NCBI RefSeq assembly: GCF_900101685.1
Contig: NZ_FMZZ01000008.1
Location: forward strand, 222,211 to 286,210
Length of the DNA stretch: 64,000 nucleotides
From: Actinokineospora iranica
GTDB taxonomy: Bacteria > Actinomycetota > Actinomycetes > Mycobacteriales > Pseudonocardiaceae
Direction of reading: 5' to 3'
Shown here: positions 17,690 through 24,981 of the stretch, piece by piece
How positions within the stretch are numbered: the first letter of the stretch is position 1
Layout: every line of letters begins with the position of its first letter
Translations under genes and position numbers: made by a program
The notes under the pieces: generated by a model
The model's database searches: none
Seen by the model: only the letters and a program-made list of their open reading frames with translations
Told to the model about the DNA's origin: nothing

Positions 17690-19042
17690 GTGCGCGACCT
17701 GTCCGGCGTCTTCAAGGCTTACGACATCCGCGGTGTCGTAGGCGAGCAGATCGATGCCGCCCTCGTCCGCGAGATCGGCGCCGCGTTCGCCCGGCTCGTC
17801 GGCGGACCGGCCGTCGTCGTCGGCCACGACATGCGCGACTCGTCGCCGGGCCTGGCCGACGCGTTCGCCGAGGGCGTCAACGCCGAGGGTGTCAACGTCG
17901 TCAGCATCGGCCTGGCCAGCACGGACATGCTCTACTACGGCTCCGGCAGCCTCGACCTGCCCGGCGCGATGTTCACCGCGAGCCACAACCCGGCCAAGTA
18001 CAACGGCATCAAGCTCTGCCGCGCTGGCGCGTCCCCGGTCGGGCAGGACTCCGGGCTCACCGACATGCAGCGCGAGATCGAGCAGGGCGTGCCGGTCGGC
18101 GACGCAGCCGAGCCGGGCACCGTGCAGACCCGCGACCTGCTCGACGCCTACGCCGCGCACCTGCGCTCGCTGGTCGACCTGTCCGGCATCCGCCCGCTCA
18201 AGATCGTCGTGGACGCGGGCAACGGCATGGGCGGGCACACCGTCCCCAGCGTCTTCGCGGGCCTGCCGCTCGAGGTCGTGCCGATGTACTTCGAGCTCGA
18301 CGGCAGCTTCCCCAACCACGAGGCCAACCCGCTCGACCCGAAGAACATCGTGGACCTGCAGGCCAAGGTGCGCGAGGTCGGCGCGGACGCGGGCATCGCG
18401 TTCGACGGCGACGCCGACCGCTGCTTCATCGTCGACGAGAACGGCGACGCGGTGTCCCCGAGCGCGATCACCGCCCTGGTCGCGGTCCGCGAGCTGGCCA
18501 AGGACCCGGGCGGCACGGTCATCCACAACCTGATCACCTCCAAGGCCGTCCCGGAGATCGTCGCCGAGCACGGCGGCAAGCCGGTCCGCACCCGCGTCGG
18601 GCATTCGTTCATCAAGCAGGAGATGGCCCGCACCGGCGCGATCTTCGGCGGCGAGCACTCCGCGCACTACTACTTCCGCGACTTCTGGAAGGCCGACACC
18701 GGGATGCTGGCCTCCATGCACGTGCTGGCGGCGCTGGGCGAGCAGGACCGCACGCTGTCTGACCTGACCCGCGAGTACAACCGCTACGCCGCCTCCGGCG
18801 AGGTCAACTCCACCGTGGACGACCAGGCCGGGCGGCTGGCCGCGATCAAGGCCGCCTACGCCGGGCGCGACGGCGTCGAGATCGACGAGGTCGACGGCCT
18901 GACCGTGCGGCTTCCGGACGGCTCGTGGTTCAACCTGCGCCCGTCGAACACCGAGCCGCTGCTGCGGCTCAACGTCGAGGCTGCCGACGACGACGCCGTC
19001 GCCGCCCTGCGCGACGAGGTGCTGGCGGTCGTGCGGGCCTGA
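17690..19042 (+). CDS. manB: Phosphomannomutase/phosphoglucomutase ManB
   Basis: Interconverts mannose-6-phosphate and mannose-1-phosphate in the cytoplasm, feeding manC. 450 residues with the four signatures of the alpha-D-phosphohexomutase family: FKAYDIRGVVGEQ at the N-terminus, the phosphoserine loop MFTASHNPAKYNGIK, the metal loop FDGDADRC, the sugar-binding GGEHSAHYYFRD, and the phosphate-binding RPSNTEPLLRLN. GTG 17690 has GGGAG at 5-8 nt and gives the usual family N-terminus; GTG 17648, behind GAGGAA, would add 14 residues. Followed by the Trm112-like, SIS and manA genes in one direction, as in M. tuberculosis. Confidence 0.95.
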   Translation: MRDLSGVFKAYDIRGVVGEQIDAALVREIGAAFARLVGGPAVVVGHDMRDSSPGLADAFAEGVNAEGVNVVSIGLASTDMLYYGSGSLDLPGAMFTASHNPAKYNGIKLCRAGASPVGQDSGLTDMQREIEQGVPVGDAAEPGTVQTRDLLDAYAAHLRSLVDLSGIRPLKIVVDAGNGMGGHTVPSVFAGLPLEVVPMYFELDGSFPNHEANPLDPKNIVDLQAKVREVGADAGIAFDGDADRCFIVDENGDAVSPSAITALVAVRELAKDPGGTVIHNLITSKAVPEIVAEHGGKPVRTRVGHSFIKQEMARTGAIFGGEHSAHYYFRDFWKADTGMLASMHVLAALGEQDRTLSDLTREYNRYAASGEVNSTVDDQAGRLAAIKAAYAGRDGVEIDEVDGLTVRLPDGSWFNLRPSNTEPLLRLNVEAADDDAVAALRDEVLAVVRA

Positions 19043-19116
19043 CCGGGAAAAATGCTGATCGAGACCCGAGCGCGGCGCGGCGAGCGCTGGGACACTGGAC
19101 AACGAGGAGGACCGCC

Positions 19117-19323
19117 ATGGCAGTCGTGTTGGACCCAAAGCTGTTGGACATCCTCGCGTGCCCGTCGGACGACCACGCCCCGCTCAGCGTCGGCACGCCG
19201 GACGACCCCGAGGCCGACGCGCTGACCTGCACCGAGTGCGGCAGGCAGTTCCGCGTCGAGGACGGGGTGCCGGTGCTGCTGCTCGACGAGGCCGTCGAAC
19301 CGGAACGACCGGCCCAGCCGTGA
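19117..19323 (+). CDS. Trm112-like zinc-ribbon protein
   Basis: 68-residue small protein of the Trm112/YcaR family. In eukaryotes Trm112 activates methyltransferases; the bacterial role is unclear. The sequence shows LLDILACPSDDHAPLSV, then LTCTECGRQFRVEDGVPVLL. The second CPxC cysteine of the family is replaced (CPSDD), leaving three cysteines. ATG 19117 has GAGGAGG 6-7 nt upstream. The stop codon overlaps the GTG of the SIS-domain gene (GTGA), so the two are coupled. Confidence 0.85.
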   Translation: MAVVLDPKLLDILACPSDDHAPLSVGTPDDPEADALTCTECGRQFRVEDGVPVLLLDEAVEPERPAQP

Positions 19324-20414
19324 CCCCCGTTCCCGACGACACCCTGCTGGACGACGTCGTCCGGCTGGGCGAGGCCGACTCCGAGGGCCTGCTGCGCGCG
19401 GCGGCGATGGCGGGCGCGCAGGTCCGGGCCACCACCGAGGCGGCCCAGGAGGCGGGCATCGACCGGCTGGCGGGCACCCGGCCGCGCGCGGTCGTGCTGG
19501 TCACCCGGCCCGGGCTCGGCCCGGCCGTGTCCCACCTGCTCGCCGCCCTGCTCTCGCCAGCCTGCCCGGTGCCGCTGGTGGTCACCGACCAGGTGCCCGG
19601 CTGGGTGGGGCCGCTCGACGTCGTCATCGCGCACACCGACGACCCCGGCGACGTCGTGCTCGCCGAGACCATCGACCGCGCTGGCCGCTTCGGCGCGGGC
19701 ATCGTGCTCACCGCCCCCGAGGAAGGCCCGGTCGCCGCCGCCGCCGCGGGCAAGGCAGTGCTGATCGCGCCGCGGATAGCGGTGCGCCCCGGCTTCGGCT
19801 TCGCCAAGGCGCTCACCTCCGGCCTGCTCGCCCTGCGCGCCATCGACCTGCTCAAGGTCGACACCGCGAACCTGGCCGACGAGCTTGACCGCGAGGCCGA
19901 GCGCAGCCACCCGCAGCACGAGTCGTTCGTCAACCCGGCCAAGACGCTGGCGCTGCGGCTGGCCGAGCACACGCCGCTGCTGTGGGGCCTGGACCACGTC
20001 GCCACCGCCGTGGGCAGGCACGCCGCGCAGGTGCTGGCCACGCACACCGGCATCGTGTCCGACGTCGCGGGCTACCCGCAGGCGATGAGCCGCACCGCCC
20101 TGCACCGCGCCGCCGTGCGGGCCACATCGGGCCGCGACATCTTCGCCGACCCGGACGACTTCGACGGCGCCGAGTCCGCGCCGCCCCGGGTGCTGCTGCT
20201 GGCCGTGCGCTCGCAGCCGGGCGACCCGGCGCGCAGGCTCGCCGCCGAGACGCTGCCGGGGGCCGACGTGCTCGCCCCCGCGGAGGAGATCACCGCGGAC
20301 GAGCCGACCAACGCCGCCGTGCTCGCGCTGCGCTTCGAACTGGCCGCGCTCTACCTCGGCCTCGCGGCGGGGACGACAGGCGGATCCGGGCGATACGCGC
20401 CCGTCACGGCGTAG
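19320..20414 (+). CDS. SIS-domain protein (Rv3256c-like, phosphosugar isomerase-like)
   Basis: 364-residue cytoplasmic protein with a double SIS fold related to bifunctional phosphoglucose/phosphomannose isomerases. First half: RPRAVVLVTRPGLGPAVSHL then VPLVVTDQVPGWVGPLDVVI, resembling the first sugar-phosphate domain. Second half: HESFVNPAKTLALRLAEHTP and GLDHVATAVGRHAAQVLATH, typical of the C-terminal PGI-like domain. The usual catalytic Glu and Arg of active isomerases are not obvious to me, so it may be regulatory. It starts with GTG inside the stop of the Trm112-like gene and lies 43 bp before manA, always in this order in relatives. Confidence 0.8.
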   Translation: MTPVPDDTLLDDVVRLGEADSEGLLRAAAMAGAQVRATTEAAQEAGIDRLAGTRPRAVVLVTRPGLGPAVSHLLAALLSPACPVPLVVTDQVPGWVGPLDVVIAHTDDPGDVVLAETIDRAGRFGAGIVLTAPEEGPVAAAAAGKAVLIAPRIAVRPGFGFAKALTSGLLALRAIDLLKVDTANLADELDREAERSHPQHESFVNPAKTLALRLAEHTPLLWGLDHVATAVGRHAAQVLATHTGIVSDVAGYPQAMSRTALHRAAVRATSGRDIFADPDDFDGAESAPPRVLLLAVRSQPGDPARRLAAETLPGADVLAPAEEITADEPTNAAVLALRFELAALYLGLAAGTTGGSGRYAPVTA

Positions 20415-20457
20415 CGGGTTCGCCCGTCGGGACGTCCGTGTTGGACGAAGGAGTGAG

Positions 20458-21705
20458 TTGTCAGTGGATCTGCTGCGCAATGCGGTGCGCCCGTATGCCT
20501 GGGGGTCGCGCACGACCATTGCCGAGATGCTCGGAAAGCCCGTGCCCGCCCCGCACCCGGAAGCCGAGCTGTGGATGGGCGCGCACCCCGGCGACCCGTC
20601 GAAGGTGGTCGACGGCGACGGCGTGGAGCGCTCGCTGCTTGAGCGCATCGAGGCCGACCCGGAAACCGAGCTTGGCGGCGCGGCGGCCGCCCGCTGGGGC
20701 AACCGGCTGCCGTTCCTGCTCAAGATCCTCGCCGTCGAGGAGCCGCTGAGTATGCAGGCCCACCCCTCCGCGGCGCAGGCCGCCGAGGGGCACGCGCGGG
20801 AGGAAGCGGCGGGCATCGGGCGGGACGCGGCCAACCGCAACTACCCGGACCCGACCGCGAAACCCGAGCTGGTCTGCGCGCTCACCGAGTTCCACGCCCT
20901 CGCCGGGTTCCGCGACCCGCTGCGCACCATCGACCTGCTGGAGCGGCTGCGCACCCCCGGGCTGTCCGCGCACATCGACCTGCTGGTGGGCCAGCCCAGC
21001 TCCGAGGGGCTGCGCGCGCTGTTCACCACCTGGATCACCCTGCCGCAGGTCGCGCTGGAGCGGCTGATGCCCGACCTGCTCGACGCGTGCGTGCGCCACG
21101 TCAAGGAGCACGGCGAGTTCTCCCTGGAGTGCCGCACCGTCCTTGAGCTGGGTGAGCGCTACCCGGGCGACGCGGGCGTGCTGGCCGCGCTGCTGCTCAA
21201 CCGGCTCGTCCTCGGCCCCGGCGAGGCCATCTACCTGCCCGCGGGCAACCTGCACGCCTACCTCAACGGCACCGCCGTGGAGATCCTGGCCAACTCCGAC
21301 AACATCCTGCGCGGCGGCCTCACCCCCAAGCACGTCGACGTGCCGGAGCTGCTGCGGGTGCTCGACTTCGGCTGCGGCGACATGCCGGTGTCCACCGGCG
21401 AGCAGGTGGGCAGGCTGCGCACCTACCGCACCGACGCCCCGGAGTTCGAGCTGTCCCGCGTCGAGTGGGCGCCGGGCCAGTCCGACACCGTGGCGCTGCC
21501 CTCGGCGCGTCCGCAGATCCTGGTGTGCACCGAGGGAGCGGCGACGGTGCGCACGGCGAACAGCGAGGTCCGGCTCGGGCGGGGACACTCCGTGTGGGTG
21601 CCCGCGAGCGACCCGGAGCTGACCGCGCGACCGTCCGACAACCGCCCGACCCAGGTGTTCCTGGCAACCGTGGGTGCCGAGTCGGCTGGTCACGACACAC
21701 TCTAG
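20458..21705 (+). CDS. manA: Mannose-6-phosphate isomerase
   Basis: Type I phosphomannose isomerase, 415 residues, zinc-dependent, converting fructose-6-phosphate to mannose-6-phosphate. Recognisable: LLRNAVRPYAWGSRTTIAEM, ELWMGAHPGDPS, the zinc ligands in EEPLSMQAHPS, KPELVCALTEFHALAGFR, and the C-terminal signature YLPAGNLHAYLNGTAVEI with the catalytic RGGLTPKHVD. The ribosome site AAGGAG ends 4 nt before TTG 20458 and 10 nt before GTG 20464, so either may start. Closes the manB-manA unit. Confidence 0.95.
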   Translation: MSVDLLRNAVRPYAWGSRTTIAEMLGKPVPAPHPEAELWMGAHPGDPSKVVDGDGVERSLLERIEADPETELGGAAAARWGNRLPFLLKILAVEEPLSMQAHPSAAQAAEGHAREEAAGIGRDAANRNYPDPTAKPELVCALTEFHALAGFRDPLRTIDLLERLRTPGLSAHIDLLVGQPSSEGLRALFTTWITLPQVALERLMPDLLDACVRHVKEHGEFSLECRTVLELGERYPGDAGVLAALLLNRLVLGPGEAIYLPAGNLHAYLNGTAVEILANSDNILRGGLTPKHVDVPELLRVLDFGCGDMPVSTGEQVGRLRTYRTDAPEFELSRVEWAPGQSDTVALPSARPQILVCTEGAATVRTANSEVRLGRGHSVWVPASDPELTARPSDNRPTQVFLATVGAESAGHDTL

Positions 21706-21746
21706 GCTCCAGCCAGACATACCGGACCGACCAGCAGGGAGCCACT

Positions 21747-22670
21747 GTGTCCGCAGGGGGTAGCACCAAGGCCATCCTCGCCGCGCTGTTCGCCAACGGC
21801 GGCATCGCGGTGGCCAAGTTCGTCGGCTTTCTGGTCACCGGCTCGTCGTCGATGCTGGCCGAGTCCGTCCACTCGGTGGCCGACACGTCCAACCAGGGCC
21901 TGCTGCTGCTGGGCCAGAAGACGTCCCAGCGCGCGGCGACCAAGGACCACCCGTTCGGCTTCGGCCGCGACCGGTACTTCTACTCGTTCATCGTCGCGCT
22001 GATGCTGTTCACCCTGGGCTCGGCGTTCGCGCTGTACGAGGGCATCCACAAGGTCGGCCACCCTGAGCCGCTGTCTTCCGCGATCGTCGCGGTGATCATC
22101 CTGGTCGTCGCCATCGGTTTGGAGACCTACTCCTTCCACACGGCCATCACCGAGTCCAAGAAGATCAAGGGCGACGCGTCCTGGTGGGGCTTCATCCGCC
22201 AGTCCCGCACCCCGGAGCTGCCTGTCGTGCTCCTGGAAGACGCGGGCGCCCTCTTCGGCCTGGTCCTGGCCCTCCTGGGCGTCGGCCTCTCCGTCATCAC
22301 CGGCGACCCGGTCTGGGACGGCGTCGGCACCATCTGCATCGGCGTCCTGCTGGGCGTCATCGCGATCATCCTCATTGTCGAGATGAAGTCGCTGCTGATC
22401 GGCGAGGGCGCCACCGCGGCGGAACTGGCCAAGATCGAGGACGAGCTCGCCACCGGCAAGGTCCACCGGATCATCCACATCCGCACCCAGTACATCGGGC
22501 CGGACGAGCTGCTGATCGCGGCGAAGATCGCCCTCAAGCCCGGCCTGCCCCTGGAAGAGGTGGCCGAGGCGATCGACGACGCCGAGGCCCGGGTCCGTGC
22601 GGCTGTTCCTTCCGCGCGGCTGATCTACCTGGAGCCCGACCTCTACCGCACCAGCGTCGCCACGCCCTGA
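21747..22670 (+). CDS. Cation diffusion facilitator transporter
   Basis: Inner-membrane divalent-metal/proton antiporter of the CDF family, 307 residues, probably exporting zinc, iron or manganese. Six helices are visible; helix 2 carries the metal site MLAESVHSVADTSNQG (HSxxD), then KDHPFGFGRDRYFYSFIVAL, and helix 5 LLEDAGALFGLVLALLG. A long loop holds SWWGFIRQSRTPELPV, typical of a subgroup annotated as cobalt/zinc exporters. A short cytoplasmic C-terminal domain follows (HIRTQYIGPDELLIAAKIAL). GTG 21747 has AGGGAG 7 nt upstream. Metal not deducible. Confidence 0.9.
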   Translation: MSAGGSTKAILAALFANGGIAVAKFVGFLVTGSSSMLAESVHSVADTSNQGLLLLGQKTSQRAATKDHPFGFGRDRYFYSFIVALMLFTLGSAFALYEGIHKVGHPEPLSSAIVAVIILVVAIGLETYSFHTAITESKKIKGDASWWGFIRQSRTPELPVVLLEDAGALFGLVLALLGVGLSVITGDPVWDGVGTICIGVLLGVIAIILIVEMKSLLIGEGATAAELAKIEDELATGKVHRIIHIRTQYIGPDELLIAAKIALKPGLPLEEVAEAIDDAEARVRAAVPSARLIYLEPDLYRTSVATP

Positions 22671-22671
22671 C

Positions 22672-23937
22672 CTATCCGTCGCACAGGCGGCGGACCAGCC
22701 GGTCCGCCGCCGCGTCGTGGCCCGCGCCGCTCAGGAGTCCTGCGGGCGCGAGGACGTAGTCGCGGTCGACCGTGATCCGGGCCGCGCGGAGAACCGGACG
22801 CAGGACCGGGTCGGTGCGCAGGGCGTCCTCGACCTCCGCCAGCGCTGACGAGTGCCGGAAGACGCCGCCGGACAGGACTAAGAGGCCCGCCCCGCGTGGC
22901 CCCAGGTTGCCGCTTACCAGCCGCAGGTGGCGGCGCACAGCCAAGACGGCGGCCAGTGCGGCCAACCGGGTGTCGATAGCTGCCTCTTCCGCGTTGGCGG
23001 GAAGGAACTCGACGTCGGCCGCCCGCTGTTCCGCGGCGGCGAGCAGCGAGTCGTTGCTTACCAGTCGCTCGGCAAGCGCTTCCGCGACGATCCCGGGCGC
23101 CGACCACCGCATCCCGATGTCGCCCTCGACCGTGCGCCGGTCGGCGGGCAGCGCCACTGTTGTCTTGCTCTTGGCCGCGGTGGACACGGCCGAGTAGACA
23201 TCAGTGGTCGCCCCGCCGACGTCCACGACCAGGACAGCGCCCGCGTCCTCGGTGGCCCGCGGGTGCGCCAGCCGGGACACCCCCGTCAGCACCGCGTCCG
23301 GGGTCACCGTCCGCACCAGCGACCGGAACCGCGACCCCGCCGACAGCCCCTTGCCCCCGATGACGTGCCGCAGAAACAGGGCGCGGATGGCCGCCCGCGC
23401 CGGTTCAGGGTCCAGTTCCCCCACATCGGGCAAGACATTCGCGGTAGGCACAACCGTCTCCCCGGCCAACAACGACAGCGCCTCGTCCCGGCCGTCGACG
23501 TTTCCCGCGAGGACAATCGGCACCCCGATGCCCGCCAACGCGCCCGCGTTGCGCAGCAGCGTCCGCTGGTCGCCGCCGTCCGTGCCGCCGACCAGCAGCA
23601 CCAGGTCCGGGCGAGAGTCACGCAACCGGGTCACGTCCACCGGCCCACCGGACACGTGCACCACCCGCGCCCCCGCCGACAACGCCACCCGGTAGCCCGC
23701 CTCGGCGCTGACCAGCCGCTCTTGCCCCACCACCGCCAACCGCAGGCCCCCACCCGCCGAAGAACAGGCCAACACCTCGGCCCCCGCCGCCCCCAACGCC
23801 GCGACGACAGCGTCGATCCCGTCCAACACCTCCGGCAGCGTGGTCTTGTGCTGCGCGGTCCCCAGCAGTTCGCCGCCGGGAGACACCAGCGCTCCCTTGG
23901 TCCAGGTAGAGCCGACATCCACGCAGAGCAGGGGCAT
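22672..23937 (-). CDS. MutL/GlmL-type ASKHA ATPase
   Basis: 421-residue protein of the glutamate mutase MutL family, ASKHA-fold ATPases found with adenosylcobalamin-dependent mutases. Phosphate-1 loop: CVDVGSTWTKGALVSPGG. Phosphate-2-type loop: AVLVVDVGGATTDVYSAV. Other conserved parts: VLACSSAGGGLRLAVVG, LVLLVGGTDGGDQRTLLRNA and the adenosine-side LLVLSGGVFRHSSA. ATG 23937 is chosen; no clear ribosome site. No mutase subunit lies nearby, so its partner is missing from this window. Its 3' end is 1 bp from the convergent CDF gene. Chaperone or reactivase role is inference. Confidence 0.8.
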   Translation of the reverse strand: MPLLCVDVGSTWTKGALVSPGGELLGTAQHKTTLPEVLDGIDAVVAALGAAGAEVLACSSAGGGLRLAVVGQERLVSAEAGYRVALSAGARVVHVSGGPVDVTRLRDSRPDLVLLVGGTDGGDQRTLLRNAGALAGIGVPIVLAGNVDGRDEALSLLAGETVVPTANVLPDVGELDPEPARAAIRALFLRHVIGGKGLSAGSRFRSLVRTVTPDAVLTGVSRLAHPRATEDAGAVLVVDVGGATTDVYSAVSTAAKSKTTVALPADRRTVEGDIGMRWSAPGIVAEALAERLVSNDSLLAAAEQRAADVEFLPANAEEAAIDTRLAALAAVLAVRRHLRLVSGNLGPRGAGLLVLSGGVFRHSSALAEVEDALRTDPVLRPVLRAARITVDRDYVLAPAGLLSGAGHDAAADRLVRRLCDG

Positions 23938-24114
23938 GAGCGGGCATCTTACGCGGCGAACTTCTCGCCCCGCGGAATGACTGATCAGTGAGCGAAACAA
24001 TCGAGGGACGCTCAATGGTGTGGTTTGGTGTCGGGTCCTGCGCTTGTTCCCTTATAAAGGAGGGGCAAGTTCGGCCAGTGTCGCCGGAATTCCTGTTTCT
24101 GTTCAGGAGGAGAT
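23938..24114 (+). other. Divergent promoter region of the MutL-type and secreted-protein genes
   Basis: Contains a 10-bp palindrome ACTGATCAGT (23980-23989), the first copy of the duplicated upstream element (23997-24022), and TATAAA at about 24053-24058 as a possible -10, about 60 nt before the first secreted-protein gene. Confidence 0.5.
23997..24022 (+). repeat. Duplicated upstream element, copy 1
   Basis: 26-bp stretch beginning ACAATCGAGG and ending CTCAATGGTGTG, matching 24555-24580 at 25 of 26 positions. It lies at the same relative place upstream of each of the two paralogous secreted-protein genes, so it is either a shared promoter/activator site or the left edge of a duplicated segment. 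Confidence 0.7.
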
Positions 24115-24435
24115 ATGAGGCGGTTTTGTTGCGGGTTGTTGAGCGCCGTTGCCGCGGGGGCATTGGCGGTATCGGGAGCCTCGGCCGCGCACGCGGATCA
24201 GCAACCAAAGCACGTGTACTGCGATGGGACCGCGGAGGTGAACGGGGAAATCCCGCACTACAGCATTGTGGCTGTCGGCTGCGATCACATCGAGTACCGG
24301 GGTCCTGCGAAGATCACCACCAGGGACACCGGGATCAACTGGGTTTGCGATGACGCCCGGGTCCATCTGGTTCGCTGGACGAACATCTGGGCCGCCGAAG
24401 GATTCGATTGTGTTCCCTTGATGCGCGAAGACTGA
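24115..24435 (+). CDS. Small secreted protein, paralogue 1
   Basis: 106-residue predicted secreted protein, no named family recognised. Signal peptide: MRRFCCGLLSAVAAGALAVS then GASAAHADQ, with likely cleavage after AHA. The mature part of about 77 residues has four cysteines (YCDG, GCDH, VCDD, DCVP), consistent with two disulfides, and the motif YRGPAKITTRDTGINWVCDD. ATG 24115 follows AGGAGGA with 3-4 nt spacing. The next gene encodes a paralogue with matching GPARI/DSGITWVC motif. The mature domain is small, acidic and cysteine-stabilised. Function unknown; inhibitor or surface protein are both possible. Confidence 0.75.
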   Translation: MRRFCCGLLSAVAAGALAVSGASAAHADQQPKHVYCDGTAEVNGEIPHYSIVAVGCDHIEYRGPAKITTRDTGINWVCDDARVHLVRWTNIWAAEGFDCVPLMRED

Positions 24436-24554
24436 CAAAGCTGTGCGGCGGTCTGCTTGGAGTCGAAACAGGTCGCGGGCGCCGCCAGGCCGGTCCGGAG
24501 CGGGCGTGCGGTGGAGGCCGCGCGCGGCCGAGGTGTGGTCACCTGTCGAATTCG

Positions 24555-24580
24555 ACAATCGAGCGACGCTCAATGGTGTG
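24555..24580 (+). repeat. Duplicated upstream element, copy 2
   Basis: Second copy of the 26-bp element (one mismatch to 23997-24022), directly preceded by a 12-bp palindrome GTCGAATTCGAC (24544-24555). Downstream, GTTCACCTATATC and GCAAGTTCCG align with the same region before paralogue 1. Confidence 0.7.
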
Positions 24581-24660
24581 ATTCGCCGCAGGCGGGATGT
24601 TGTTCACCTATATCGGATTGCAAGTTCCGTAACCTTTCTTGTCGCTATTCAGGAGGAGAG

Positions 24661-24981
24661 ATGAACCGCTTGCGCTTCGGCGTCGCGGCGGCCCTCGCCG
24701 CGGGCGCCGTGCTGGCCTGCGACGCTTCCGCCGCGCGCGCGGACCTGCCCGAGGCAGGCTGCCTCAAGACGATCGGCCAAGAGGGAAACCCGCCCAACGT
24801 CGAGGTGGATGCCACCGTCTGCGACGAAATGGACGACTACGAGGGGCCGGGGAGGATCTTCGTGGCGGACAGCGGCATCACCTGGGTCTGTCGGCATGTC
24901 GAGTTCAGTCACTTCACCCATGAGGGCACGACCATCTACTACGCGGAGGGGGAAGGTTGTTCCCCCTCGGAAACCGACTAG
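24661..24981 (+). CDS. Small secreted protein, paralogue 2
   Basis: 106-residue predicted secreted protein related to the gene before it. Signal peptide MNRLRFGVAAALAAGAVLAC then DASAARAD, cleavage probably after ARA; the cysteine at the end of the hydrophobic stretch (VLAC) could instead be read as a lipobox, so lipoprotein processing is possible. The mature part keeps the cysteine spacing (GCLK, VCDE, VCRH, GCSP) and YEGPGRIFVADSGITWVC. AGGAGG lies 4-5 nt before ATG 24661. It converges on the permease gene; the two stop codons share the palindrome CTAG at 24978-24981. Confidence 0.75.
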   Translation: MNRLRFGVAAALAAGAVLACDASAARADLPEAGCLKTIGQEGNPPNVEVDATVCDEMDDYEGPGRIFVADSGITWVCRHVEFSHFTHEGTTIYYAEGEGCSPSETD

